Below, in pieces: positions 35,535 to 45,034 of a stretch of DNA of 64,000 nt; the stretch's first letter is position 1; each line of letters opens with the position of its first letter. This stretch comes from Burkholderiales bacterium (lineage in GTDB: Bacteria; Pseudomonadota; Gammaproteobacteria; Burkholderiales; Burkholderiaceae_D): assembly GCA_016177875.1 (NCBI GenBank), contig JACOUL010000024.1:22196-86195 (forward strand). Reading direction: 5' to 3'. The translations under genes and the position numbers were made by a program. Under the pieces are notes generated by a model that had not been told where the DNA came from, did no database searches, and saw only the letters and a list, made by a program, of their open reading frames with translations.

Positions 35535-36404
35535 ATGAAACGCGTCATACTCTTTATCGCAACGAACCTTGCCATCATGCTCGTGCTGAGCATTTCCGCG
35601 AGCGTCTTGGGCGTCAATAAATACTTGACGGCCAATGGTCTTAATTTGGGTACCTTGTTGGTCTTCGCCGCATTGATGGGTTTTGGCGGCGCCTTCATTT
35701 CGCTTTTTTTGTCCAAGCCGATTGCCAAATGGTCGACCGGCGCGCGAGTAATCGAGCATCCTGAAACGTCTACCGAATTGTGGTTGGTCGGTACCGTCAA
35801 TGCGCAAGCGCAGAAAGCCGGTATCACCATGCCGGAGGTGGCCATTTATGAAGGCGAGCCGAATGCATTTGCTACCGGCGCAACCAAAAACAGTTCGCTC
35901 GTCGCCGTGTCTACCGGCTTGCTGTCATCGATGACGCGCGAGGAAGTGGAAGCCGTGCTTGCGCATGAAGTCGACCATATCGCCAACGGCGATATGGTGA
36001 CGCTCACCTTGATCCAGGGTATCGTCAATACCTTTGTCATTTTCTTGGCGCGCGTAGTGGGTTATGCGGTCGACCAATTTTTGCGCCGTGACGAGCAGAG
36101 TTCCGGGCCGGGCATCGGATATACCGTGACCGTGGTGATATGCGATATCGTATTCGGCATACTCGCGAGCGTTATCGTGATGTACTTCTCGCGTCAGCGT
36201 GAATTCCGCGCCGACCGCGGCGCCGCGCAGCTGCTGGGCAATCCGCAGCCGATGATTGCCGCATTACGCCGTCTCGGTGGCGTGGAGCACAGCGATTTGC
36301 CGAAAAATATGGCAGCGTCCGGCATCGCAGGCGGCGGCTTGATGAGCCTCTTCAGCAGCCATCCGCCGATCGAAGATCGCATCGCGGCTTTGCAAGCGCA
36401 TTAA
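35535..36404 (+). CDS. htpX: membrane zinc protease HtpX
   Basis: 289 residues, ATG at 35535. N-terminal membrane helices ([39 protein letters not shown]) are followed by the M48 active site HEVDH at about 144-148 and distal Glu in the FRADRGAAQ region. A second pair of helices sits before it. HtpX degrades misfolded membrane proteins and is heat- or CpxR-induced in E. coli. Runs 17 bases into the TerC-family gene. Confidence 0.95.
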   Translation: MKRVILFIATNLAIMLVLSISASVLGVNKYLTANGLNLGTLLVFAALMGFGGAFISLFLSKPIAKWSTGARVIEHPETSTELWLVGTVNAQAQKAGITMPEVAIYEGEPNAFATGATKNSSLVAVSTGLLSSMTREEVEAVLAHEVDHIANGDMVTLTLIQGIVNTFVIFLARVVGYAVDQFLRRDEQSSGPGIGYTVTVVICDIVFGILASVIVMYFSRQREFRADRGAAQLLGNPQPMIAALRRLGGVEHSDLPKNMAASGIAGGGLMSLFSSHPPIEDRIAALQAH

Positions 36405-36421
36405 TTTAACGAGAGCATGCC

Positions 36422-37177
36422 ATGATGGAACTCTTAGCGGATCCTCAAGTGTGGATGGCATTTGCCACATTGACTGCGCTTGAGCTGGTCCTGGGTATCG
36501 ACAACATCATCTTCATCTCGATTCTGGTCGATAAACTGCCGGCGCAGAAACGGGAGTATGCCCGCAAGCTAGGTTTGTTCATGGCGATGTTCATGCGCCT
36601 CGGTTTGCTGCTGCTGCTCTCATGGATCGTCGGCATGACGGCGCCGCTATTTACGCTGCCGGTATTCAATCAAGCGATCTCGGGTCGTGACCTTGTATTG
36701 ATTCTCGGAGGACTGTTCCTGCTATGGAAAAGCGTGAGCGAAATTCACGAGTCGCTTGAGGGTGCTGCGCAAACGAGCACGCCGAATGTCGTCAAGACCA
36801 CGCTCGCTGCCGCGATTGTGCAGATCATGATCATTGACTTGGTATTCTCGCTCGACTCGATCATCACGGCGGTCGGCATGGTGGATCAAGTTGCCGTCAT
36901 GATGGCTGCCGTAGTGGCATCGGTGGGATTGATGATGTTGTTTGCCGGCGCCATCGGCCGATTTGTTTCTGCACATCCGACCATCAAAATGCTTGCGCTA
37001 TCTTTCCTGGTGGTGGTTGGTGTGGTGTTGATTGCAGAAGGCTTCGGCCACCATGTTCCTAAAGGATACATCTATAGTGCCATGGCATTTTCCGTGGTGG
37101 TGGAAATGCTCAACATTCATATGCGCAAGCGCGCCGCGAAGCCGGTACAACTGCATTCTATTTACGAACCAGACTAA
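36422..37177 (+). CDS. TerC-family membrane protein
   Basis: 251 residues, TerC/YoaE-like (PF03741). About seven membrane helices; the conserved ELVLGIDNIIFISI motif near residues 20-33 and a second acidic motif LVFSLDSIITAVG lie in helices. Start may be either of two adjacent Mets. TerC proteins are linked to metal (Mn2+) export or to tellurite resistance; the mechanism here is unknown. The gene follows htpX by 17 bases, so co-expression is likely. Confidence 0.92.
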   Translation: MMELLADPQVWMAFATLTALELVLGIDNIIFISILVDKLPAQKREYARKLGLFMAMFMRLGLLLLLSWIVGMTAPLFTLPVFNQAISGRDLVLILGGLFLLWKSVSEIHESLEGAAQTSTPNVVKTTLAAAIVQIMIIDLVFSLDSIITAVGMVDQVAVMMAAVVASVGLMMLFAGAIGRFVSAHPTIKMLALSFLVVVGVVLIAEGFGHHVPKGYIYSAMAFSVVVEMLNIHMRKRAAKPVQLHSIYEPD

Positions 37178-37213
37178 CCTATATCACCGCACGTCGCCGA
37201 GTCGGAAATCGTC

Positions 37214-39946
37214 CTAGACATGTTCCATCACCGGAATGCGTTCAAGCGCCGGTTGCTGCTCGGCCGGAGGTACAGGTTTCGATATATAGAAGCCTTGGAT
37301 TTCATCGCAGCGCAAGTGTTTTAATATGCGCCATTGCTGCTGATTTTCCACGCCTTCTGCCACGACGCGCATGCCGAGCGCGTGCGCCATGGTGATGATG
37401 GCGGTAAAAAACACCTCCCCCTCTTCGGTTTTAGCCACCTTCGATGTAAATGCGCGATCGACCTTTAATACATCGAAGTCAAGTTGCTGCAATTGCGAAA
37501 GGGATGAGTAACCGGTGCCGAAGTCATCGATCGAAAATTTAATTCCTTTGCGTTTCAGTGCCGTCATGACGGACGACACGTCGTGGGATTTACCCATCAT
37601 GCACGATTCCGTCACTTCGATTTCAAGCCACGCCGGATCGACTTGATATCGTTGCAGACATTCCGTGACAACTTTGGTAAAGCCTGCGTGGTTGAACTGG
37701 CGCGGCGACACGTTCACGGAAACCGGAATGATTTTTCCATCGCCTTGTTTGGCCCAAGATGCCAGCTGCGCGCAAACTTTTCCCAGAACCAATTCGCCGA
37801 TACCGAGAATGAGGCTGCTTTCCTCAGCTAATGCAATGAACTCTGTCGGTTCGAGCAGTCCGCGCACCGGATGCTGCCAGCGCACCAGCGCTTCCATGCT
37901 CGACATGGTGCCGGTCATGATATCGATGCGCGGCTGATAATGCATGAGGAACTCATCGTTCTCCAGGGCGTGCCGCAGCTCTTTCTCAAGTGTGAGGCGG
38001 CTGCGCAAGGCTTCATAAAATTTTCGTTCGTAAAAGCTGAATTGCCCCTTGCCGGCTGTCTTGGCAGAATACATGGCGATGTCCGCGTTTTGCAGCAGCA
38101 TAGCGGCATCGGCACCGTCATCGGGAAAAATACTGATGCCGATCGAGGTTCCGATCGCATGCATACCTTGCGACAAACGAAATTTTTCCTTGAAAGCGAC
38201 GACTACCCGGTCGGCCACCAGAGCGGCGTCCTCCTTGTGGGAAAGGTGCTCGACGATGACCACAAATTCGTCGCCGCCAAGACGCACGACATTGTCATGC
38301 GGCCGCACCGCGACTTTGAGTCGTTCCGCTGCGTAGCGCAGCAGTTCGTCGCCGGTCAAGTGGCCCATGGTGTCGTTCACGCTTTTAAATCCGTCCAGAT
38401 CGATGAAAAGCAATGCCAGCATCGATTGGTCGGCGTGTGCGCGGTCGATCGCTTGCGGTAGAAAATTTTGAATCCAATGACGATTTGGCAAACCTGTCAA
38501 AGCGTCTTCGTAGCCGCGCCGCTCTAATTCCGAGACATGGGCCTTGATCTCGCTGATGTCGCGCATAGTGATCGCAACTTCACCGTCGGAACGAACCATC
38601 TTGAGATGCAGCCAAGGTGCCGATTCAATCCATTCGAAAGGGATTTGTATTTCGCCTTCGAAAAAGCCGTTTTCCATTGCCTGCCGCATGCACTCCTGCA
38701 AGTCGGCCATTATTTGGCCATTGAACAGAGCGGAAAAATATTTTCCCAGCATCGATTCTCGACGTTCGTGAAAGAGTTTGGCGCCGAAGGAATTGCAGTC
38801 GATTATTTGAAAATCCAAATTGCCGCCTACTTTGTCGTGCACGGGCTTGGCGATGTAGAAGCCTTCGTTGCCTTCTTCGGTTGCCATGCGATAGGTGGCT
38901 TGCGTCAACTCCAGTTGATATTTGCGCCAAGCCAGCCGTATGGACAGCAGCATGGCGATACAGGTAAAAACGGCAAGGATTGATGTCGCAAAAAGAGCGT
39001 GGCGTATTGCACTTTGACGCATTAGATAATAGGGCGCCAAGGCACCTTCTTCGTCGATGCCGGCAACCGCGACCAACGGTAGACCTTCAATCTGTTGCCA
39101 GCCGATGAAGCGATTGCGCCCGTCTCTAAACCAGGCATTTCCCGCCAGCCGCTGGCTGCCAAACAAGAGTGAAAAATAGGGCGTGGCCGAAAAGGCCGGC
39201 CTATCCGGCGGCCAGACTATTTCGCCGATGCGTGAAACCATTACTTGATAATGATCGCTGACAATCGCCAGTATTCCATTTTTCCCCAACGTCGTTTCGC
39301 TATAGGTAGTCGTAAAGTAAGCCGGGGCGACCGAGAGCAGCACCGCGCCGTCGAAGCTGCCATCCGCGCGTGAAATGCCGCGCGAGAAATGCAACCTTGT
39401 TTCCCTGGTCAGCCGGCCGGGGTAGGGTCCTCCCATGAAAAACGTATCGATGATGGCCGCTTTTTGGATAAGGTACGACTGGCGATCGCCAAAATACTTG
39501 GCATTGGGTGCGACGACAGTACTTGTGAGCAAGTTGCCGTCACGGTCAATAATGGCGGCTTCGACCCGCGGGCCGGAAGTAAAAAGTTTTTTCTGCCTGG
39601 CTGTTTCCAGAGGGAGGCGTCCCTCGGACAAATGCCATTCGTATCGGATATGCAGCGTGAGTTGGTCGAGTGTCTGGAATGTCAGGGCGAGCTGAGAGGC
39701 ATAGTTGCGCGCGACGAGTAAGGCTTCGCGCAACGCTGCATTTTCCGTCTCTTGACGTTCATTTTTTAAGTTTGTATGTAGTACAGTCCATCCTGCGCAT
39801 GCCAGGATGATTGCGCCGATGGGCCAAACAAGTATCCACAACCAATGACCTTTCAAAAAGCCGAGTTTTTCGATGACGCTTTTAACTGAAAACGGAAGTC
39901 GGCTGGAAAAAGGGAGCATAGTTGAACATTGGTTGAACAGGGACAT
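37214..39946 (-). CDS. membrane GGDEF-EAL signalling protein
   Basis: 910 residues: TM helix about 35-55, dCache-like periplasmic domain 60-305, TM helix 315-338, PAS-like 350-465, GGDEF 475-640 (GGDEF intact at 557-561; I-site RPHD at 549-552), EAL 650-900. EAL residues look complete: EAL at 685-687, EVTE near 777-780, DDFGTGYSS 807-815, LKVD near 827-830, EGVE near 864-867. Both cyclase and phosphodiesterase could be active. The periplasmic sensor ligand is unknown. Tail-to-tail with the TerC-family gene. Confidence 0.94.
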   Translation of the reverse strand: MSLFNQCSTMLPFSSRLPFSVKSVIEKLGFLKGHWLWILVWPIGAIILACAGWTVLHTNLKNERQETENAALREALLVARNYASQLALTFQTLDQLTLHIRYEWHLSEGRLPLETARQKKLFTSGPRVEAAIIDRDGNLLTSTVVAPNAKYFGDRQSYLIQKAAIIDTFFMGGPYPGRLTRETRLHFSRGISRADGSFDGAVLLSVAPAYFTTTYSETTLGKNGILAIVSDHYQVMVSRIGEIVWPPDRPAFSATPYFSLLFGSQRLAGNAWFRDGRNRFIGWQQIEGLPLVAVAGIDEEGALAPYYLMRQSAIRHALFATSILAVFTCIAMLLSIRLAWRKYQLELTQATYRMATEEGNEGFYIAKPVHDKVGGNLDFQIIDCNSFGAKLFHERRESMLGKYFSALFNGQIMADLQECMRQAMENGFFEGEIQIPFEWIESAPWLHLKMVRSDGEVAITMRDISEIKAHVSELERRGYEDALTGLPNRHWIQNFLPQAIDRAHADQSMLALLFIDLDGFKSVNDTMGHLTGDELLRYAAERLKVAVRPHDNVVRLGGDEFVVIVEHLSHKEDAALVADRVVVAFKEKFRLSQGMHAIGTSIGISIFPDDGADAAMLLQNADIAMYSAKTAGKGQFSFYERKFYEALRSRLTLEKELRHALENDEFLMHYQPRIDIMTGTMSSMEALVRWQHPVRGLLEPTEFIALAEESSLILGIGELVLGKVCAQLASWAKQGDGKIIPVSVNVSPRQFNHAGFTKVVTECLQRYQVDPAWLEIEVTESCMMGKSHDVSSVMTALKRKGIKFSIDDFGTGYSSLSQLQQLDFDVLKVDRAFTSKVAKTEEGEVFFTAIITMAHALGMRVVAEGVENQQQWRILKHLRCDEIQGFYISKPVPPAEQQPALERIPVMEHV

Positions 39947-40239
39947 GACATCCCGCAGTTCTCGCTATGTTGGTAACGAGGATTGCGCATCTGAACTTAT
40001 GGAAGTTGAGACATCGGCTCAAAGAATTGGTGCCAATTAGTCAAGGTCTCTTGCAGACCTGTATAAGCTGAAGTGCGCCATGCCTTACTTGATGGCCCTT
40101 TGTTTTTTCCAGCGCTACTACATTCGCCGTAGGCATACGGGGTAGCATATTGACTCTAGGTAACAAATCATGTTTACTATCGAAGATAGATATACGCCTT
40201 GCCAGTACTTGGCAACCGTCGGTCGAAAAGAGTGTTCCA

Positions 40240-40563
40240 ATGCCCAACGCAACTGTCCTTAGTCCAGAGCTTTTCAACACGATCCGCGCTGACGTGTTGA
40301 CCTATATTCAGAAAAAGCTGCATGGCATGGAAATCGATGTCAGCGATTTGGAATTGCATAATTCCTCGGTCACCAAAACGCTGCGGGTTTATGTCACGGT
40401 GAGCCGTTCCCATAATCTCAAGGCGCTTTATTTGGCAGAGCAAATGATCTGCAAGGAGCTCCAGCAGCAGTTTGCTTTGCTGCCGTACGGCTTTTACTGG
40501 CGCTATTTTCCTGAACAAAAGGCCGCAGGCGGCGAAAATTCTCCTTCAACATCAGGTTCTTGA
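40240..40563 (+). CDS. small protein upstream of a response regulator
   Basis: 107 residues from the Met at 40240. Helical/beta mixture (LFNTIRADVLTYIQKKLHG, then TLRVYVTVSRSHNLKALYL, FALLPYGFYWRYFPEQ). No known domain. The receiver gene downstream starts 12 bases after its stop, so they are probably one transcript. Earlier in-frame starts lack a site. Confidence 0.62.
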   Translation: MPNATVLSPELFNTIRADVLTYIQKKLHGMEIDVSDLELHNSSVTKTLRVYVTVSRSHNLKALYLAEQMICKELQQQFALLPYGFYWRYFPEQKAAGGENSPSTSGS

Positions 40564-40574
40564 ACAACGCATTC

Positions 40575-40940
40575 ATGGCTAAGCAAAAAATCTTAGTAGT
40601 GGACGATTCCCTTTCGCAGCGGCTCGTATTGGCCGAGCTGCTGACAAGCGCCGGCCATAGGGTGATCATGGCTGAGAATGGCGAACAAGCGGTAGAGAAA
40701 GCGAAGAGCGAACTGCCGGATCTCATCATCATGGATGTCGTGATGCCCGGCTTGAACGGCTTCCAGGCCACGCGCGCCATCACCAACGACGAAACTACCT
40801 GGCATATTCCCGTCATCCTGCTCACCAGCAAGGATATGGATTCGGACCGCGTCTGGGCATTGCGGCAAGGGGCGACGGCTTTTCTTAACAAGCCGGTCGA
40901 TCACGATGCCTTGCTTGAGCTGGTGAATACCTTGGAATAG
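40575..40940 (+). CDS. single-domain response regulator, PilG/PilH-like
   Basis: 121 residues: a stand-alone receiver. Acidic pocket ILVVDDSLS (Asp-Asp), phospho-acceptor Asp in DLIIMDVVMPGLNGF, conserved Thr/Lys region VILLTSKDMDSDRVWALRQGATAFLNKPVD (residues about 80-107). The QATRAIT and GATAFLNKP wording matches PilG/PilH of twitching-motility Chp systems. It is strikingly similar to the receiver at 43066-43440. The kinase partner is elsewhere. Start 40575; a TTG at 40560 would overlap the previous stop. Confidence 0.93.
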   Translation: MAKQKILVVDDSLSQRLVLAELLTSAGHRVIMAENGEQAVEKAKSELPDLIIMDVVMPGLNGFQATRAITNDETTWHIPVILLTSKDMDSDRVWALRQGATAFLNKPVDHDALLELVNTLE

Positions 40941-40951
40941 GCAAGCGACTG

Positions 40952-41137
40952 TTAACCTAATGTCGTTCGAGCGGTCGACGTTGTTGTCGTACTCGTGGTC
41001 GTCACAGAGGTGTTTGTGGTGGTGGTCGAACTGGTTGGGGTGTTGAGCGTATTGAGGCCTGAACCGGCTCCTCCTGCATCACCCCCGCAGCCCGCAAGAG
41101 CTGCACACAGTAGGAATGAAGCCAGAGAGATTTTCAT
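40952..41137 (-). CDS. Thr-rich small lipoprotein
   Basis: 61 residues from the ATG at 41137: lipoprotein signal ISLASFLLCAALAGC (Cys near residue 17), then GGDAGGAGSGLN and a run of Thr and Ser that is nearly homopolymeric. No domain. Low-complexity threonine tails occur on surface or cell-wall-anchored proteins. Its stop lies 12 bases from the receiver gene's stop, opposite strand. Confidence 0.6.
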   Translation of the reverse strand: MKISLASFLLCAALAGCGGDAGGAGSGLNTLNTPTSSTTTTNTSVTTTSTTTTSTARTTLG

Positions 41138-41274
41138 CTTTGCTTGCTCGAAATAGGCGCGCCGGACAATTGGCTGGGATAACGCCTGGTTAGACAATTA
41201 AGCAAGCCTACTTTGCAGTGAAAAGCCGCCGCCGCGATTTGAAGTAAAACAAACTAATACGTATACGGCGCCGC

Positions 41275-43029
41275 TTACTTCGAATGCATCACTTCAACGC
41301 CGGTCCAATTCGGCGGCAGGCCGTTAGCCAATAATTGATTTATACGCTCAAGATAGATTTGCGCAACTTTATCGTCCGGTAGACGTTGGAGTACAGCTTG
41401 GAACATCGCCGCAGCGTCGCTGAAGCGCTTCGCAAAATATAAGTCGACCGCGGATTGCCAGCTCGGCAGGATTTCTTCTTTGGCGGCGCGCGTCGTATCG
41501 TCGTCCGCGTCGAACACTTCGTGGATGACCACATAATCGTTTTTTCCCTTGACTTGAATCTTATCGAGGAAACGGGTTTTAAATGACTCTGGGTGCGCAA
41601 GCTTAGTCAGCGTATCGCCGCTCACGACGATGCCGACGCCGTAGTATTTCGTGATGCTCTCCAGGCGCGAGGCAAGGTTCACCGCATCCGCAATCACGGT
41701 ACTGTTCATGCGCTCGTCTTCGCCGACGGTACCGAGGATCAAATTACCCGTGTGCAGCCCTACGCCGATAGCGATCGGCTTCCATCCTTTTGCAACGCGA
41801 TTTAGATTGTATTCGGCCACCTTGCGCTGCATATCGATGCCCGCCGCAACGGCATCAGCCGGTGATGTGGCAAACAAGGCCATCACTGCGTCGCCGATGT
41901 ACTTGTCGATGACGCCGTTGCGATTGCGGATGATCGGCCCTACGCGCTTTAAGAAGGCATTAATGAAATCGAAGTTATCTTGCGGCGTCATCTCCTCGGA
42001 AAACGTCGTGAACGACCGTATATCCGAGAACAGCACCGTCATTTCCTGCTGCACGTGATCGCCCAGCCGCAAATCGATGACGCTATCTTTCTTTAAAAAA
42101 TCGAGAAAGGAATGCGGCACAAAACGGCCATAGGCTTTCAGCAAGGTTTCCAAATGCTTGGAGTGGTTATCGATGGTTTGCGCCATGGAGTTGAATGACT
42201 TGCCGAGATTGCCGACTTCATCCGCCGGTACGACGGGCGCACGCACATCAAACTCCTTCATCGCGAATCGCCGCACCACGCTATCGAGCAGCTTGATTCC
42301 CCGGGTCAGCTGAATACCGACAAAAATCGACAGCAGGGTTGCCAATAACAACGCCAACACGACGATCACGCCGGACGCCAGCTTGGACTGCCTTAGCGCA
42401 GCCAGCATGTTTTTGTCCGAAAGGTCGACACCCAGAATGCCGAGCAGACGCCCCTGTTCATCACGTATCGGGGCATAGGCGGAAAGCGAATTGGTCAGAT
42501 ATTTTGGGTCCGGCGTGAATTCTTTTTCGACGGTCAAGGCATTGTCCTTGAACGCCTTTTTAATGAGCGAGCGTTCCGGAATATCGTATTTGAGGCCGAA
42601 GTGCGAAATCTCCTCTTCAACCTTTTCCCCGCGTTTTTTCTTCGCAACCAGTTTGTGTACATCGGCATCTACCAGAAAACGGCTGCCGTTCGCGTCGGCG
42701 CTCGGCGTCATGATGTAGACATACTTGATCAGCGTGGGTTCGGCTTCCCGAATGGTCTGCAATTGGCGATCGATTAATTTGTAATCATCCGACTGTTCGA
42801 TCTTTTCAACCTGGGTCTCGCTTAAGGTCGGCGCCATCTGCCCGATCAGGCGTTGGGTTGCAGGCACGTCGATGGATGCTGCGCCGAGATGTGCAATGTC
42901 GGCCAGTCGATGCCGGAAATCTTCGGCTAGATTGGTTTGCAGCAGCCAATAGGATGTGCCGGTGGCGCTTAAGGCAATCGCCACGGTCACCAGAAACATC
43001 GCGAAGATGATCTTAAGCCGGATACTCAT
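41275..43029 (-). CDS. membrane-bound class III adenylate/guanylate cyclase
   Basis: 584 residues: TM about 8-30, single-Cache-like periplasmic domain 35-205, TM 215-238, HAMP 240-293, then a class III cyclase domain about 325-505. Metal Asp336 (LFSDIRSF) and Asp380 (DKYIGDAV), and transition-state Asn/Arg in ADAVNLASRLE, are present. The C-terminal 70 residues look TPR-like. Product is probably cAMP, judged by resemblance, not certain. A receiver gene lies 36 bases upstream on the same strand, and the two probably form an operon. Confidence 0.92.
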   Translation of the reverse strand: MSIRLKIIFAMFLVTVAIALSATGTSYWLLQTNLAEDFRHRLADIAHLGAASIDVPATQRLIGQMAPTLSETQVEKIEQSDDYKLIDRQLQTIREAEPTLIKYVYIMTPSADANGSRFLVDADVHKLVAKKKRGEKVEEEISHFGLKYDIPERSLIKKAFKDNALTVEKEFTPDPKYLTNSLSAYAPIRDEQGRLLGILGVDLSDKNMLAALRQSKLASGVIVVLALLLATLLSIFVGIQLTRGIKLLDSVVRRFAMKEFDVRAPVVPADEVGNLGKSFNSMAQTIDNHSKHLETLLKAYGRFVPHSFLDFLKKDSVIDLRLGDHVQQEMTVLFSDIRSFTTFSEEMTPQDNFDFINAFLKRVGPIIRNRNGVIDKYIGDAVMALFATSPADAVAAGIDMQRKVAEYNLNRVAKGWKPIAIGVGLHTGNLILGTVGEDERMNSTVIADAVNLASRLESITKYYGVGIVVSGDTLTKLAHPESFKTRFLDKIQVKGKNDYVVIHEVFDADDDTTRAAKEEILPSWQSAVDLYFAKRFSDAAAMFQAVLQRLPDDKVAQIYLERINQLLANGLPPNWTGVEVMHSK

Positions 43030-43065
43030 CTTGGTTCGTTAATAAAAGGGACGCTCCCCTGTTAT

Positions 43066-43440
43066 TTAACTTACTGTGCGCAGCTCGTTGATCCTGGCAA
43101 GCAGAGCTTCAGCCTCGATGGGCTTGTTGAGGAATGCTGTGGCGCCCTGGCGAAGTCCCCAGACGCGGTCGGTTTCCATATCCTTGCTGGTCAGCATCCA
43201 GACCGGAATATGTTTAGTAATGTCGTCTTTCGTGATGGCGCGCGTGGCCTGGAAGCCGTTCATACCCGGCATGATCACATCCATGAGGATCAGGTCCGGC
43301 ATTTCCGCCTTCGCCTTTTCCACGGCTTCTTCACCGTTCTCGGCCGAGACGACTTCATAACCGTCTTTGGTCAATACATCGATCAGAAAATGCCGTGCTG
43401 TCGATGAGTCGTCCACGATGAGAATCTTTTTGATCGCCAT
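43066..43440 (-). CDS. single-domain response regulator, PilH-like
   Basis: 124 residues. Stand-alone receiver: ILIVDDSSTARHFLIDVL, DLILMDVIMPGMNGF with the phospho-Asp, WMLTSKDMETDRVWGLRQG and GATAFLNKP. It is very similar to the receiver at 40575. Upstream of and co-oriented with a membrane cyclase gene. In pseudomonads, PilG/PilH control the adenylate cyclase CyaB; the adjacent gene pair here suggests the same wiring. No kinase is visible in the window. Confidence 0.93.
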   Translation of the reverse strand: MAIKKILIVDDSSTARHFLIDVLTKDGYEVVSAENGEEAVEKAKAEMPDLILMDVIMPGMNGFQATRAITKDDITKHIPVWMLTSKDMETDRVWGLRQGATAFLNKPIEAEALLARINELRTVS

Positions 43441-43551
43441 GGCTTGACTTCCTTTTCGTTGGTTTGTTTTTATTGCGATGCGGTGGCATCGTTAACAATC
43501 ATCATCATAGTTGAAATTGGCCGATCGTTTGCCGGCGTTTATTGTCCGGCG

Positions 43552-44235
43552 TTAGGGGCATTGATTTTCTCGCAACTTGTTATCCAACTCACGAATTTGC
43601 TGGTTCCACGCATCCTGCCTCGATCCGCTTCCGCCGCTCCGCTGACTGCTGACAGTATCTGATCGCTGCTTTCGCAGGTTATCGCATGTGCGCTTTTTTT
43701 TGTCTTCCGCGGAAGACGATTGTGCCATTGTGTTGTTTGACGCTCCCGCATCTCTTTGCTGCGTGTTTGCCGACGCTTGGGGCATTTCTTGTTTTTTGAG
43801 TCCGGCGCTTTCGAGTAAAGCCGCCGCTTTGGCCATCCGCTCCTTTTCCGCTACGCAGGTGGCTTCGATGGCGGCGCGTACTTCATGCGACGTGCCTCTT
43901 CTGGCATAAACTTCCATAACGAGTTCTCTTTCATCCGCCGAGCGCGCCTCGCCCAGCATTTTTTCTTGTGTGGCGCCGCCCTCGCGTGCCCAAACCATCT
44001 TCTGTGCTCGTGCGCCGCGCGTGGCACATTGCGCATCGTTGACGGGGTTGGCGCCGCCTTCGGCGGCAATCGTGTTTCGGACCTTGAGTTCTTTGCCGCT
44101 ATCTTTGCCATCGCACGGCCTGTCCTGGTAGCTATTCCCGCATTTGAACATGCCTTGGGCATGGGAAGGCAGCACGGCAGCGATACCGATAACGAATGCG
44201 GCAAACGACGCCTTCGCGAGTAAAGTCTTCTGCAT
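43552..44235 (-). CDS. secreted Cys-containing protein, DUF4124-like start
   Basis: 227 residues. Signal peptide LLAKASFAAFVIGIAAVLPSHAQG, then MFKCGNSYQDRPCDGKDSGKEL, the DUF4124-type Cys pair. The remainder is highly charged and helical (AAIEATCVAEKERMAKAAAL), with a Ser/Gln-rich C-terminus (SSQRSGGSGSRQDAW). Likely periplasmic. Function unknown. Upstream region 44236-44477 contains no recognisable element. Confidence 0.7.
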   Translation of the reverse strand: MQKTLLAKASFAAFVIGIAAVLPSHAQGMFKCGNSYQDRPCDGKDSGKELKVRNTIAAEGGANPVNDAQCATRGARAQKMVWAREGGATQEKMLGEARSADERELVMEVYARRGTSHEVRAAIEATCVAEKERMAKAAALLESAGLKKQEMPQASANTQQRDAGASNNTMAQSSSAEDKKKRTCDNLRKQRSDTVSSQRSGGSGSRQDAWNQQIRELDNKLRENQCP

Positions 44236-44477
44236 GTTTTTCCTTACGGTGAATTCGCACGTGGCCGGGGAATAGGCGAATTGCGTTAATTTAGCACTTA
44301 ATTATCTTTCAGCCATGCCTATTGAATGGCTGCCAGGCATATCCACTGGACTTTAGGCATCTCGGAAGAAGGGGGGAATAAATCGACGCAAGCAAGCCGT
44401 CAATTCATGGGGGTAAGGTAAAAGGGCAGGCTGCAGCTGCTGGGCGAATCGATCGCAGCCTCCCGCTTCTTAGGACT

Positions 44478-44816
44478 TTACATTTCGCATCCGTAAGCCT
44501 GCATTGATGTCTTGGCCGCCGCATGGGCTTGTTCGCATGCCATCGTTAAACCGGCTTTGCCTTCGGCGGTCGCCGCCGCTTTTTCCCACGCGGTGCGCGT
44601 TTGGGTCATGCTTTGCTCCAGCATGGGCTGCGCGGACGCCGGAACTTTGGCCTTCAGGCAGGACTGGTATTTATCCAGATAATTCGTGCATGCCGCAGGT
44701 AGGCTGCCGCCTGCCGCCGCAGCGTTAGGGACGGCGGCTTCATCCGGCTTTTTGCCGCATGCAGTCAAGTTGATGGAAAGAGCCAGTAGAACAACAAGGC
44801 CAAACGAATTACGCAT
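44478..44816 (-). CDS. lipoprotein with Cys-rich helical domain
   Basis: 112 residues from the Met at 44816, chosen because GGAG sits 8 bases upstream; Met at 44822 is too close to it. Signal with lipobox LALSINLTAC. Mature part: ACTNYLDKYQSCLKAKVP, then TMACEQAHAAAKTSMQAYGCEM, i.e. four spaced cysteines in a helical domain. No named family. Alone on its strand here. Confidence 0.75.
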   Translation of the reverse strand: MRNSFGLVVLLALSINLTACGKKPDEAAVPNAAAAGGSLPAACTNYLDKYQSCLKAKVPASAQPMLEQSMTQTRTAWEKAAATAEGKAGLTMACEQAHAAAKTSMQAYGCEM

Positions 44817-44938
44817 TTTCATATCTCCAAGGTCCGGGTTAAAAACATCGAAGCCTGAGTCGATGTGGGGCGCAGGCGGGTTCAAATTTTAAGCAATGCG
44901 GATTTAATCGAGATCTTGCCGTCGTTTGTTTATACTTA

Positions 44939-45004
44939 GAGCCTATCCCAGTATCCGAGCCTTATGGCGAGCATGCGGCATGCAGTTCCTACTGGGATAG
45001 GCTC
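44939..45004. repeat. 15-bp perfect inverted repeat before apt
   Basis: Arms GAGCCTATCCCAGTA (44939-44953) and TACTGGGATAGGCTC (44990-45004), perfectly complementary, enclosing a smaller palindrome (GCATG-CGG-CATGC). Each arm is flanked by CTTA or TTAAG. It lies between the lipoprotein gene and apt, ending 31 bases before apt. Could be a terminator-like structure, a leader hairpin of apt, or a REP-like mobile palindrome. Confidence 0.6.
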
Positions 45005-45034
45005 TTAAGGCGACCAATAAAAGGATAAAACAGC

